A stretch of DNA of 64,000 bases from Rhodeus uyekii (Eukaryota > Chordata > Actinopteri > Cypriniformes > Acheilognathidae): positions 62,001 through 126,000 of the forward strand of contig JAWRVZ010000004.1 in NCBI GenBank assembly GCA_037043235.1. Direction: 5' to 3'. The first letter of the stretch is position 1. Each line of letters begins with the position of its first letter. The notes beneath the pieces are model-generated. The model saw nothing but the letters and a program-made list of their open reading frames with translations, did not search any database and was not told where the DNA came from. Position numbers and translations under genes: made by a program. Shown piece after piece: positions 1 to 12,085 of the stretch.

Positions 1-923
1 CCTGCACTCCCTCACTCAGATGCTAATCTAGTGATCAGTCTAGCTATTCACACTGACTATCAAACTGTGGAAATAAAAAATAAAAAAACCATGACAAAAA
101 CCCCACTAATCCTAATTAGAATTTGCATATTCAAATTAAATCTACATTCCTAAGTGGAGATAATGGAGAGTGAAGAAAAACACAATGCTGGTGTGGAGAT
201 TGGCAGATGTGTTTTTCTTTTTTTTACCTTTGAAGAATTAAAACGTGGAAAATGAACCAGCAAGCCAAGCGCGATGCATATTTGCTGCTTCTGTTTGACA
301 GTTATGTTGCTCTTACCTTTATTTGAACTTTAACGCTTTAAGTTATTGCAGCACTGTTTTTTATAACAGATCGTTATATATTAGCGTCGAGCTAAGGCAA
401 CAATGCTGGAGCTACATTTTGTCAGATCTCTCCACATGTAGCAGCAGGCTGTCTCATTGGTATATCTGCGATATTCAAAGAGAGCTCCTCTGTCTGCTAC
501 ATACAGAGTGACAGTCATCAAAACATAATGTTGGCAGGATTATTCGCAACTATGCAGTGCCCTCACCACAACGATCCTTGAATAATACAGTGATGCATGT
601 GGTTTGATCGTGCTGATATTCAGTACTGTTTTGTGACAGTTGCAGGAATAGAACAATGCATTTGTAAGTGGAAAAGTAGTTTAAAAAACAGGGTTGTTTG
701 AGATGCTCAAAAGCGTTAATGAAGGAAGAAGTCAGCAGGAAGAAATCATGAATTGAAAAAAAACAAAAAAAACAGGTTCAGACATTTTTTTTTCAAATCA
801 CTGAAAAGTCAGTGCTGCACTGACAAATTACAAAACAATTAGTAATGTGTTGCGTCACATGCCATCGATTCCAGCAAAAGTGCGTTTTCAGCAAGGATGC
901 ATTAAGTAAACAATTAACAAAAG
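1..923. other. Non-coding stretch, nothing recognised
   Basis: AT-rich sequence with short poly-A and poly-T runs. The open frames are short, lack protein-like composition and have no convincing splice sites. It is probably intron of the minus-strand mast3 gene or sequence downstream of its alternative first exons. Confidence 0.5.
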
Positions 924-1215
924 ACATTTATAATGTTACAAACATTAACTTCAAATAAATGCTGTTGTTTTGAACTATTTATAAGCATGACACTTTCCTT
1001 AAATATATCAAATAGCAAAACTGATTTAAACATTTCTGAAGGATCTTGCGACACAGAAGACTGGAGTAATGGCTGCTGAAAATTCAGCTTTACCATCATA
1101 GAATTACATTTAACAATTACATTTTATAATAGAAAGTGGTTTAATTTACCCATATTACAGTGTTTCCTTTTCATCAAATAAATATAGCACTTGTGGGCAT
1201 AAAATATGTCTTTCA
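924..1215 (+). repeat. MITE-like dispersed repeat, partial copy
   Basis: The stretch holds a run seen in several copies in this window: CAAATAAATGCTGTT, then a CTGAAGGATC block, ACACAGAAGACTGGAGTAATG, an AAAATTCAGCTTT block and a second AAATAAAT block. The same order recurs at 7841-8346, 17210-17545 and 54755-55036. I recall it as a common non-autonomous repeat of cyprinid genomes. This copy lacks recognisable ends. Confidence 0.6.
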
Positions 1216-4200
1216 AAAAAAAATAAAGAAAAAAAAACCAACCTAATGATATAAAAAATATAAATGTATGACAATATTGCAACCTCTGAACTTACAAACT
1301 GCTATAGAAACACTAATGCTTACTACCTATCATATGAAACTAAACCTTAAAACATAATGATAATTTTCCAAAATGTTTGGGGCAATTGTTTTTGCACGTT
1401 AAAGAGTATGTTGCTACTGAACCGATCCCATGCTCCTCTGGAAGAGTAATGAAGTCATATTTGTCGCATGTTTGTCTCTGACATTCTCCCACTATTCCTC
1501 CTGTCCCCCATGACTGTGAGTCTGAGTTCATTACTGGTAGGCGAACAGACACTTCTTCTGGTGTCAGTATTCGACTCCCAGGTGCTATCAAACTCCCGAC
1601 ACAAACATCTTCAATTCACACTTTTGGGATATTCGCCACCCCCCATAAACCCTGAACACAATACACACACGCACATAAACACATAGCACAAGCATCTGCA
1701 CACTAGTGAAGGAACCTCATTTGTCTTGGTCAAAGAAAACAGCTACAGAATTTTCCTGAGTAATACAAAAATTACTAAAATGTGCCTCTCAGGAGAACAA
1801 TGAATGAGCCCTTGTAGTAAAAAATGAATACAAGACTCATGAAAATGAAAATCAAAGAGGGTAAAGAAAATGAAAATATAATGAGAAGAGAAAACAGACA
1901 GGGAAAACAATAGAAAATGGAACCACGCCACACCCAGACAAATAAAAGGGCCAATGTAGAGAAAGCACCATCCAGGCATAGAGCCCGTGTATGCGTTATG
2001 GATGAGAGACAAAAGGAGCAACGGTGCTCATTACTAGAAGCTGAAAAAGAAATGGCTGTGTGAGGTTAGATGGAGGTCTGGCTCCCCAGGGAGGATACCA
2101 CACGAGAGGCAGACGATCAAAAACCGCCCCCAACAGCGCGAACAGACAGACATGCTATCAACATACTGCTATTTTGCTGCGCATTTGATTAATGCCTACC
2201 AAGAGAGGTGCTACAGCAGAAACCACTGACTTTGTGTGCCAGACAAAAGAAAAAAGAAACGAACGGAAGAAAAAAAACTGAGAAAATGGAAAGTGACAGT
2301 CACGGTATTATAGTTTCCACCAAGACAGAGTTGTTAGTTCTAAGTGTAGGAAAGGACTGCAATGTCCTCATTTGTCCAAACATGTTGTTTTTGTGAAACT
2401 GTTTGGAAACAATATTTAGCCTATGGCCAAGTATGGAGAGGGGGCACTGTTCTGGAATCGTACTCTATTCTTCACCCACAAACTAATAGAAAACTTATTT
2501 AGTTTCACTAATTAAATATCTGTGGGAGGCTTAATAAAGACAAGATTTTTAGTGCTGCTTGACTTGGTCCTTGATCGAGTGTGTAAAAAGCAAAAGCTTC
2601 AGTAGAGGACACACTTTATTCACAAGCTCTCATATAACTCTAAAGTCAAAACAAAACTAAAATGTACCCCCATTTACTTCCTTAACACATGTTCCTGGTC
2701 TTATTGTGAATGATTCATTAGTGCACGTCATTCCAAATGAATTTTGTGAAAAGAACGTTTGCGTCCAAATCTTCCATCAATATGCAATGACTCGCTCAGG
2801 CTCTTAAATGACCTTCCTTTTCAGTTGACGTCATCTAGGTTGTGCAGATAGAGAAAATTATGTTAATCAATAGCGGTTTAGCACATTTTGAGGCTACCAT
2901 TGTAGGTGATTCAAAACAGATTAACGTAATACTGATTGTGTAATAAAAGTTATGGCAATAACAGTTAATCCTTTAACAAAGAAAGTGTTACCATTAGGAA
3001 TGGTATTTCACAATTGACTGTAACCTTGATCAGGCTCCATTCTCAAAAATCAACGAATACCTGATGAATGAAATCCAGCCATTTAGTTGTTTTTGAATAT
3101 CTTGTTACACTGTAAAATGTCATGTTACACGAGTAAAATTTGTTGACTTTAAATATTTTCCACACTCTGTGATTTGCGATTATGATAAGACTGGATTTTT
3201 AACCCACTTGCCATTGATTGTATGTCTTTTAGTATCTGTCTCAATGGTTTATCTCAAAGACAAGGGGGACAACACAGATTAAGCCTGAATTCATTACTGC
3301 TAAGTAATACTGTCTGCTGTGAAGCCACCAATACAAGTCTGGGTTTGTGAATATGCATGTTTCATTCTCTGGCAGCTGAGTCCACTCTCTTTCTAGCATT
3401 TTCCCCTTCACCCCTCCTTCTCTGTTAGGTCTAAAAGATGAGCTCATGCTCTCATGTTGGTCTCAAAGTGAGCTTATTGCTGTGCTCATAATGCATTTAT
3501 CCCATCTTTGACAGGGGGCTAGCAGCACCACCTCACTAGCCCAATTAGGAACATGTTGAAACGCATACTGTAGACAACATTGTCTCGATTATAGCCATAG
3601 AGCTTTGAAGTCCAGGTTTTTAAGCGGTCTTAACCATCTTGGGACAAGACAAGGCTTTACCCGTGACAGGGCAGTCAATGGATGGGATGTAAAAAGATTA
3701 TGATAGCCAAAAAATAAATAAATGGTAAATGATTGATGAACTCTCTATTAGTCTTTTTTCTTTATTCTTTGCCTTCTTTCTTTGTTACAGCAATATCCTG
3801 TATTGTCCTACTTTCTGCCTTTCTTCAAACACAGGCCACATTTGTCTTAGTAGAAAAAAAAGTGCACAAACTATTTTATTTTCCTCTGAACGCTGATAAT
3901 CAGGTCCACATGAAACAGCCATATCATATTACAAAAACAAGCAAAACATGTTTCAGTGAAGAACTTATTTTCAGGAAAACAGGCACTAGTAAAATTCAGT
4001 GACAAGTGTTTAGAATGCATTGCACTGTTATGAGGATAGACACAACAAGGACATCTCTGCAGTCTAAACGACCTTACAGAGTAAGATTTCCTCAATCAAA
4101 GTGCGGTGCACTAGAACAATATGATTTATACAGTGCTGGTGTTCATTAGAGCACGTCTCATTCAAGCCAATGAGAAGCTTAGGACAACATTTACAATGGG

Positions 4201-5574
4201 AAACATTGTAGATTCATTCTAAACAGCTATTCTTAGTGTTTACTGCTGAATCCTTTATCCATAATTATGATGGTAACCTCTTCTTTAGGGTAATGCAGTA
4301 TTAAAAGAGGAATATTAATGATAATGTAAATCTCAGGGGAAACTAGACTAATGCCTATTCTAATACATTGCTGAGTCATCAGAAACTGAAACCCTTTAGC
4401 TTCTTGATAAGCGGCTGTTCTGGTCAGAGTGCGGTCACGAGCTATTTAGCGGCTCAATAGCCATGACTGTCGTTTCCACCGTGAGAAAATACAGTGCTGC
4501 GCCACTAATAACAAAGTGTCAGTCATGTCTCCAGGCAGGATCTGACTGACAGACATTAAGAAAAAGAATGACAAGATGTATGATTTTGTGATGAATTTCC
4601 TGAAAGGCAAGTAGCCTATATGTTGAATTATGGTTCATTGACATGTTGCTGTTCCGGGAGACTGAGACGGCAAAAAGCACATCCTGTGTGTTTTCGCACG
4701 TTTTGTTGTTATTGTGAGGGTACACCAACAATTTTAAACCCTTTTCAGTTTTGAATGATGTATTACTTTTATCTCTATGACCGAAAATAAGTATTTTCCC
4801 TCCGCACCTTCCATGTTGTCATGCAGTTACACGCTATACTTCAGCTTCCACACTCCGCACGAACACTTGGATATGCGCCTAATAATAACACAATTTTGTA
4901 GGTTAACTTTATAGGGCGATTGGCCATGTAAAGTTGATACTACTTACATGCTTTAAATGATAAGTCATTTTTGAGGTCGATGGATGATACATAACACATA
5001 CATAACACATGCGAATGTGACTGGATTACGTGACTGACGTATTATAATAACAAGGGCCTGGCGTTAACAATCTGTCCCTCGTGGACTGAGTGACTTCGCC
5101 ACTTTCTTTTTTCTGCGATTAACCAGACAATAAAATCTTGCGTCGACTAAGATTCTTCTAGTCGACTAACATTTAGTTAGCAGACCTACTTTTAGTAGTA
5201 AGTTTCAACATTTTGCACGCAAACTTTCACGTGAATCTCACAAATGACCTCGGAGTCTGTTCCATCACTGCAGTATGAAGATCATTCATTAAAATGAGAT
5301 ATCACATCAAGCAGAAAGCACATCAAAAGGGAAGTTATTTGTCAATTATTTTGCTGTTTTTTGTTTTTAAATTCTTATACTAGATATGGCTGTTTATAAC
5401 GTTCTTAAAATATTGAAAACTGTAATATACACACATCAAAATATACTGGCAAAAAAGGGTACTTTTGAGATGGCCCTCAAAAAACAGGAAAATAAAACAG
5501 AAAAATAATTTATATTTTTTTCTAATGAATAGGTACTGGTTACAAACCCCAAATGTTAAAATATTTTCTCTTAC
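1216..5574. other. Non-coding stretch, probable mast3 intron or downstream flank
   Basis: No gene seen. Open frames on both strands are short and AT-driven. A block near 5140-5180 carries two copies of a GTCGACTAA motif, typical of hAT-like non-autonomous elements, but its ends cannot be placed. I looked on the minus strand for the shared downstream mast3 exon (expected to encode KELSLPRRG) and did not find it. Confidence 0.4.
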
Positions 5575-5718
5575 CTGCCCAGCTAGAGATGCAGCCTGTA
5601 TTGATTCCTTGAGAATGCACAATCTGACTCCGTACCAGCTCACTGAGCGCCTGCGGGCTAATGGCTTTCTGTTCTCATCACTGTTTGCTGGTAGCATCCT
5701 GGAGCAGGCCATGGCCAT
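5575..5718 (-). CDS. mast3: Candidate alternative first coding exon of mast3
   Basis: On the minus strand an ATG at 5718 opens 48 codons ending at a strong donor, CAG|GTAAGA, in phase 0. A second ATG at 5712 has an ideal GCCATGG context. The peptide is basic and protein-like: it contains RKPLARRRSVSWYG, with an RRxS-type possible phosphorylation site, and ends SIQAASLAGQ. Base composition is clearly richer in G and C than the flanks. The same exit phase is used by the two clear mast3 exons at 9782-9820 and 41655-41800, so it would splice in frame to the same downstream exon. I therefore read it as a third alternative N-terminus of this kinase. The assignment is an inference: I do not recall this peptide from a known isoform, and the plus strand is also open here behind a possible acceptor. 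Confidence 0.5.
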
Positions 5719-7840
5719 AAGTGACCAGCACACTATCCAAACACCAGCCCTTCACTATTCCCTGTAGAACACCTTGAAACTTTGACTACTTTTAATCTGC
5801 TAAAGTAAAAGCAGATTACTTGATATGCCACTGCTTTTGCTTACACAGCCCCAATACGATAACTCCTTGCTGAATTAGAACCATTTGCGTCAATATTGGT
5901 GGTCTGCCAGAAGACAGATTAAAAACACTGAAGAAAAAAAAAAGAGTGAAAGTAGATGTGAACCAGGGGGCTGAGTATTTTTTTTTAAATACTTATATTT
6001 CACTGCTATTGATTTTTACTACTTGACTCTAGAGAGAAAAATATGAACGTAAAAATAAGTTGATCCAGTTTGAATAAGGGAGAGACAACTATTTATTGGT
6101 GCCAGCAGTTAAAAATGAATAAGCATAAAAGTGGGTCATTGCCTCAAGCCGTTGTGGTTAATAAAAAACCATAGGAGTCAAAGAAATGTGAACTACCACC
6201 TAAAGAGCTCTTCCCCCAAAATCTGCACCATCTCCATCACCTCCTCCCTTTCCTTTCCAATTCACTATAGCCCACTGGTACAATCTCCTGATGTCTGAAA
6301 TCCTGGCCTACAAACACACCAGGGCATAAGAACAATTTAACACTCTAACCCGTCAGGAAAAGGGAGAAGCCCAGCGGCACCTCTAGAGCTCATCTGCACC
6401 TGCAGACAAAAAGCCCAGAGAACATCAACTCTATCTCTAGCTCAAACACAAACAAAAAAGCTAGAGAACTAGAGCTAGAGGCCTGCATTCCCTGCGCTAA
6501 TGCCTTGACAAAAGGGTGCAGTTCACTGATTAACTGCCTGAAACTGCAAGGTTCAAATTAGGTAATACCTTAACCGATTAAGAAATATAGTGAGATCTAC
6601 CAGTGTTAAGTCACACTAGAGCATGGAACATGCAAAACCAAATTCCTGTGGATACATTCACCCGAGTAATCATGAGGAACAATCAAGCCTGCATCATAAG
6701 ATAAGATTGAAGAGCAAAAAAGCATAATCAGATTGTACCTCTCACAGAAAGATTATTTCATTTTCATTTCAAATGAAATTCAACTTCTAGGCTGAACACA
6801 TTAATATTTTCTAAAGGTGAAGGAGGAAAAAAAGGAGGAAAAAAAAGACAATACTTAACTATAAAAATGACTGAAGTACTAAGCTGCCATGTCTTTAAAT
6901 ATGAATGCAAGAGGTTATATCATATGGATTCATTTATTTATGTGTAGATTAGTTTATAACACTAGGCAAGTTTTTTTTTTTTTTTTAGTTTTACATGACC
7001 ATTACGTCCGTTCTGCAACCACAAAACCAATATGGTCAGACAGATATACTATACTATATTGAGTTTATTTCAATAACGAATTAAAATATTTGTTTTATAT
7101 TTTAGATTATGTTGTCCTATTAAGTCTTTTTTTAAATTTCCATTTAAATAAATATACACTTTTACAAAATATGGTTTATTTAAGCTAGGGCTCACAATAC
7201 ACTGTAATTACACAGGTCTCGGTGATTCAATACTTTGTGAGAGAGCTAGTTCAAAAACTTGAGCCAATGCAACCCAATGTTTATCTATGATGAATTGCAC
7301 TAAAATGCTAATAAATCACACACCTTTGACTCCATATTCTAAATTAATAATGTGCCAAGCTGCTGCATTGTTTGCCAACTATGAACAGCCTATGTATAAA
7401 CTATATTGTCACGAAAAGTTTATTCTGATTTATTAACAATTTAGCAATTTGATAAGGGGTTTCACGCCATGGCTAAGTGCCTAATGAACAATTTAAAGCT
7501 GTGACCAAAGAGTGTTTGATTGTCAGGGACATGTGGATGACCACTGACATTGAGGAAGAGGCATTTATCAGGTCCGGGCCACAGGAGACCACTCAGACGC
7601 ATTACAGAGAATTAGTCCCCCCCTTCAATTCCATCCCATAAACATTGCCAAATGTGGCTTTCCAGGGCATTGCGTCTCAAACTGGCAAGCCATATTGGGC
7701 CCAGTCCCCATGTGACTAACTACCCAGACCACTTTAGAGCATTAAGAGGATGCATGGCTTAAAGCCATAATGACCTATTCATCAGTAAAAGGTTCATAAA
7801 AAATATGGATTTCAAGGACCCCCAGATAATGTGCATACGT
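5719..7840. other. Non-coding stretch, mast3 intron
   Basis: No gene seen. It would separate the candidate first exons at 5575-5718 and 9782-9820. There are poly-A and poly-T tracts and AT-rich sequence. The segment at about 7490-7720 is more balanced in composition and less repeat-like than its surroundings and could be a conserved non-coding element, which only an alignment could show. Confidence 0.4.
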
Positions 7841-8346
7841 TACCGTTCAAAAGTCTGGGGTCAGAAAAAGTTTTGTTTTTTTGAACAAAAAAAAATCCAA
7901 AATGACAGTAATGACTTACATTGTTACAAAAAAAAAAATAGGCAATTTTTATGGGCAAAATTATTACAAATAGGCACAGCTCTTTTGAACTTTAAACAAA
8001 GTATACTGAAACAAAAATATATTATGGTTTCAACAAAGAATATTTTTTTCAATAATACATTTTTGAAAACTGTTTTCAACATCAATAATACCAATGATAA
8101 ATGTTTCTCGAGCAGCAAATCAGTAAATTAGAATCATTTCTGAAGAATCATAACACTGAAGACTTTATAAATGGCCACTAAAAACTCTGGCTGCTATCCC
8201 AGGAATAAAATATATTTTTAAATAAAATAAAAGATGAATTTATATTACAATTTTTGTGTGATTTTTAAACAAACAGCCTTGGTGATCATAAGTGACTTCT
8301 TTTAAAAACATTGTAAAATCTTACTGACCACTTTTGAATGGTCGTA
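7841..8346 (+). mobile_element. MITE with terminal inverted repeats, near full length
   Basis: The left end reads TACCGTTCAAAAGT and the right end, reverse-complemented, reads TACGACCATTCAAAAGT. The two ends therefore form imperfect terminal inverted repeats about 23 bp long, including a GGTCAG block. Between them are the GAGCAGCAAATCAG, CACTGAAGACT and CAGCCTTGGTGA blocks typical of this fish repeat. There is no transposase, so it is non-autonomous. It is the most complete of the copies in this window. Confidence 0.7.
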
Positions 8347-9781
8347 TTTGTGTTTCTAGTGGTGGTGTTCAGGTTCTGCTGATGGTCTCAGAAATTGTAG
8401 AAATAGGATATGAAGTTAAATGAGATGTTACTGTAGAAAGCAGAATAAGACTCCTGCTTCATCTCACTATCCGGCTCCGGCAGACAGAAGGCCCTACGGT
8501 GGATTTATCGATACAAACCCTCCCCATTGCACAGCTGAGCGAACAGACGCAACACAGAGTTCAGCTCAACAGCCAACGGGCAAAAACACAGACACCCTAG
8601 CACAAAAAAAAAAACAGCACTGAGCACAAGAAATGAAAAAAGTGCCTTAAAACCACCGCTATTATCCAGCATGGAAACAATCTGCGCCTGTGCTGCTCTT
8701 CAATAGTAAAAGCCATTCCAGTGAATGAAATTTCAGTGCCTTTTAAATGCTACACAAGTGTCTTTTTAATACTATCAAAATTACAGCAGGACATTGTAAT
8801 TTCTCCTTTCATCTTGTTTACCAACATCTTATCTTCTTCACTGAAAACCCCTGTGGACAAGGAGCTAAATAACAATCAAACAGCGTCTCAAATAGCAGTC
8901 TGAATCCTGCACTGCATAGATAACACTGTTTAAATTAGAGCTGATACTAAATATATGGATATGAGATATGTAAAACACCCTTATGCATCTCTTAACATGT
9001 ACTTAGCATTTGTTCTCAAATTCAGCAGAGCAGTCGTCATCTACTCTGGTTAACTAGCAGATGGACTTACTAAATGCAGTTACACAACACACTCTTGGAC
9101 TGTTCCAATATTACAGGAAAAAACAAGACTGAAGGGTGTAAAAGAGGTGGGTGTGCACAAAGCCAGAAATATATTTGTTTATGTATGTGATTACACTCCC
9201 AGCTTAGCATCTGCGTCAGGTAATTAAGTGTTTATCTATATTTATATTTTCTTGTTCCCACTATATGGAAAATCTGAAAAAGTTAATCAGTTCACATTCT
9301 AGCTCAACATACTTGAATCTTTGTTCAGTTGTCCAAACAAAAGGTTTGTACGCATCTAAAACAGTCATTATGACGACTAATGACAGTTCCTGTAATTCAA
9401 ATATGAAAAGAGACAGGAAAGCTAGTAAGCAAATCTTTCGTAAAGAAGAGAATGAGGGACAGACAAGCAGATGCGAGAAAGAAAATGTTGAATTTAGCCA
9501 TGAATTAATTTGAAATCCCTCCTTGAGCACGGCAATCTGTTATCACTGAGACACATTCGAAAGGTTCACACTGCTTGACAAAACTGGATAATTTGATCCC
9601 AAGGCAGAGTTCTTGCTTTCTGCAGTGCTTAAATTTTATGAATGTGCTGACACATCACAGCAACTTTGAAGTCTAAGAAAGGAAGCAAATTGGAAGGATG
9701 AAATGCGATGTTGCATATATTAAACTGGAGAAAAGCATTCACAAAAGTTTAGATCATGTTAGAAGTACCGTTCATCCTTAC
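8347..9781. other. Non-coding stretch, mast3 intron
   Basis: No gene seen. A GC-richer patch lies at about 8450-8600, but neither strand has a convincing exon in it. The open frames around 9261-9530 overlap each other on both strands and are AT-rich. Confidence 0.4.
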
Positions 9782-9820
9782 CTGAAGGCCTCTCCGCCTT
9801 AATATACTGGAATCATCCAT
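9782..9820 (-). CDS. mast3: mast3 alternative first coding exon (short isoform start)
   Basis: The minus strand reads MDDSSILRRRGLQ from an ATG at 9820 in a good context (AAAATGG), then stops at a donor CAG|GTAAGG at 9782. Human MAST3, as I remember it, begins MDESSLLRRRGLQ followed by KELSLPRRG, so this 13-codon exon matches the start of the short isoform almost residue for residue and the splice falls exactly where expected. MAST3 is a cytoplasmic AGC-type serine/threonine kinase with an N-terminal DUF1908 region, a kinase domain and a PDZ domain; none of those domains is encoded here. The phase-0 exit equals that of the exon at 41655-41800, so long and short isoforms can share the next exon. 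Its presence downstream of the long-isoform exons implies an internal promoter. The exon is too short for ordinary ORF finding. Confidence 0.85.
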
Positions 9821-11015
9821 TTTACTGTCTTGTATCTGGATCCCGACTTTAATGAAGTTGTCCCACTTTCCTAATTAAGGATAAAGTCCACTACCAAAGA
9901 ATTATCAGAGGTCCATGAGGCACAAATGATCTGACAGAGACCAGACTTTGGGTATTAGTACTGAAAATGCGCTCTTTGTTGATGTCATGCTCATCCACAG
10001 CCAAAACAGATGTGATCATCCTATGAGATTAGCAAACGACTATTGAAAAAGTTTTCCCACTTGCTACAAGTCTTGTTTGTAATTCTTCTCACCTAATAGC
10101 CTCACACATTCATGAAAATAACAATGAACTCTATTTGAATGTACAGGTTTTCAACAAGTATTCCAAAATGAAAAAATGTGAAAAATACGGTTCAACAAGA
10201 GGACAGTGAAAGAGTCTATTGAGAGTAGGAGAGCATTTCAGCACATGGCTGACATTCTTCTTCGTTCCCGGTTTTCTTTTGGCAGTTCAGAGAAAGGAGA
10301 GCTTTGAGAACAGCGTGTTTTGAACCTCTCTGTATCTTCACTTCCTCAGACTGAGGAATGGCTGGAAAATATGCATCTCCCTTTTATTCTTACAGATGAC
10401 CTGCACTATCATCTAAACAGCTTTTCATCCCAGGCTAAATGAAACACAACAGATTTATTTTCTTGTACTTCTTCTTCGTCTTACATTGACACTCTCAGTC
10501 TCCAGAGATTCCCATATCTTCATTTCTATGGAAACTACAGAACCGGTGGATAGTTAATGATAAAAATGGCACCTTGAGGGATGAAAATAGAAAAATATTC
10601 AGGCCAGCGCAGTCCTCCAGAGATGCAGAATCAGTTTAAGGCTACATGAAATCAACCAAGTTAAGTTTAACCCTCAGTGTATCCATTCAAGTCATCCAGT
10701 TAGTTGTTTATCACTTGCTTCTGCCCACGAGTGGCTAAAAGTGAAAGGGCGGAAGCAAGCAGAGAATATTTTCAGCCTACACTCTTGAGATGATCTGGAA
10801 ACAGTCAGTAGCAGCAGCAGGAGGAACACAGGCACTGGCTGCCCACTGACAGCACAAGGCAAACAACAACTCCAGTCAGAGCCGCATGGCTGAATTCCAT
10901 TCCCCTCAGCCGAGAGGCCTCGGTCTCTCATTCGCCAGTAAGGCAGGCGGATGACAAAAGCCGTGCTGGCAGAGCTGTCTTTTCAGTGGCAGGTGCAAAC
11001 AGACGCTGCACTCAC
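9821..11015. other. Upstream of the short mast3 first exon; possible 5' UTR intron
   Basis: No coding exon supported. On the minus strand this lies between the candidate 5' UTR donor at 11016 and the ATG at 9820. A possible acceptor (CCTTAATTAG|GAAAG) lies about 50 bases upstream of the ATG. The block at 10690-10990 is GC-richer than the flanks and may belong to the promoter region. Confidence 0.35.
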
Positions 11016-11600
11016 GCTGATTGCTTGTCTGCTTTTTCTTCGCATATCTTGCCGGCTTTATTCAGCTTCCTCAGCGCAGCCTGATGAACTGGACAACAGC
11101 CAAGATTGGTCTGCTGAAAACGACTGAAGCTGAGGACAAGATTAAAAAAATCCATGCAGAAGGATCATCAGTCAGAATTTCCTCATCTTCTCCCTTGTCA
11201 AAGCGCTCATAGCGGTCCGCTGTTTGTGAATGGGCTGCCTGCCGGAGGGGCTGCAACCGCCGAGTCACAATCCAGTCACATTCAATCTTGTCATTTAAAT
11301 CTTCCGCTTGAACAGTCTTAAATCAGTGCACATGCAGGTGGTTATAGGAATAAAAATAGCTGTATTTCTTTTCTTTGCTTGTGCTGTACATTAAAGCCTT
11401 CTGTATCTTCCGTTTCTCTTTCCCTATTCCTTGTAAGCTGTCCTCCTCCTCTTCTCAGCGCCTCACTGCTGAATGCTGCTTTATCGGTCCTATCAGCCAG
11501 CAACACCTCCAGCCAGCCAATCAGATGCGCACAGGCTCAGAGATATTTGCATAATATGAATGGGGGAGCCAAAAGGCCCCACCCCTTCACTCCCTTCTCT
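11016..11600 (-). promoter_or_regulatory. Candidate internal promoter and 5' UTR exon for the short mast3 isoform
   Basis: This is a compositional island in AT-rich DNA, upstream (minus strand) of the short mast3 first coding exon. A donor GTGAGT sits at 11010-11015, so an untranslated first exon could end at 11016. An inverted CCAAT motif (AGCCAATCAG, about 11515) and an octamer-like ATTTGCAT (about 11547) lie near its far end. The stretch at 11130-11230 also reads as YERFDKGEDEEIL on the minus strand, which looks coding, but it has no good splice context. The promoter role is inferred from position and motifs only. Confidence 0.3.
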
Positions 11601-12041
11601 GCCATTCTGCTCACAATACTCTGCTTTATCCCAAAACATAAAAATACACACACACAAACATAATCCCTCTCTCTTTTTACTATTTTACCAACAAGCACAA
11701 AATGATCTATTCTTTATGCCTCTCTTTTCTGCTCAAATAGGGCGTCTGTGTTTTTACAAGGAAAACGTGTCTAATATCGGTATATTCGGTAATGACAGTC
11801 TAATGAGATTGTGCAGGGCTTTCTTTCAGTACAGTGATACATTAGCAGCGGCTTTGTTCGTCTCAAGGGACTGCAGGAACAAAAAGGATTATCGTCCATA
11901 GGCAAACGTAGCCTTTTCCAATTCCATACATACATGTATATTTATTAATCACCCACCTCTCCTCTCTCTCCCTGACATCATAGGAGAAACACAAAAGGCA
12001 AGATTACAAATGTGAGCATGGCAGAAAATAAATGTGTAGTG

Positions 12042-12049
<8 letters not shown>
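11601..12049. other. Non-coding stretch, mast3 intron or upstream promoter flank
   Basis: No gene seen; short CA and AAAC runs and AT-rich sequence lead up to the GA microsatellite. Confidence 0.4.

Positions 12050-12083
<34 letters not shown>
12050..12083. repeat. (GA)n microsatellite
   Basis: An almost pure run of AG dinucleotides. Confidence 0.95.
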
Positions 12084-12085
<2 letters not shown>
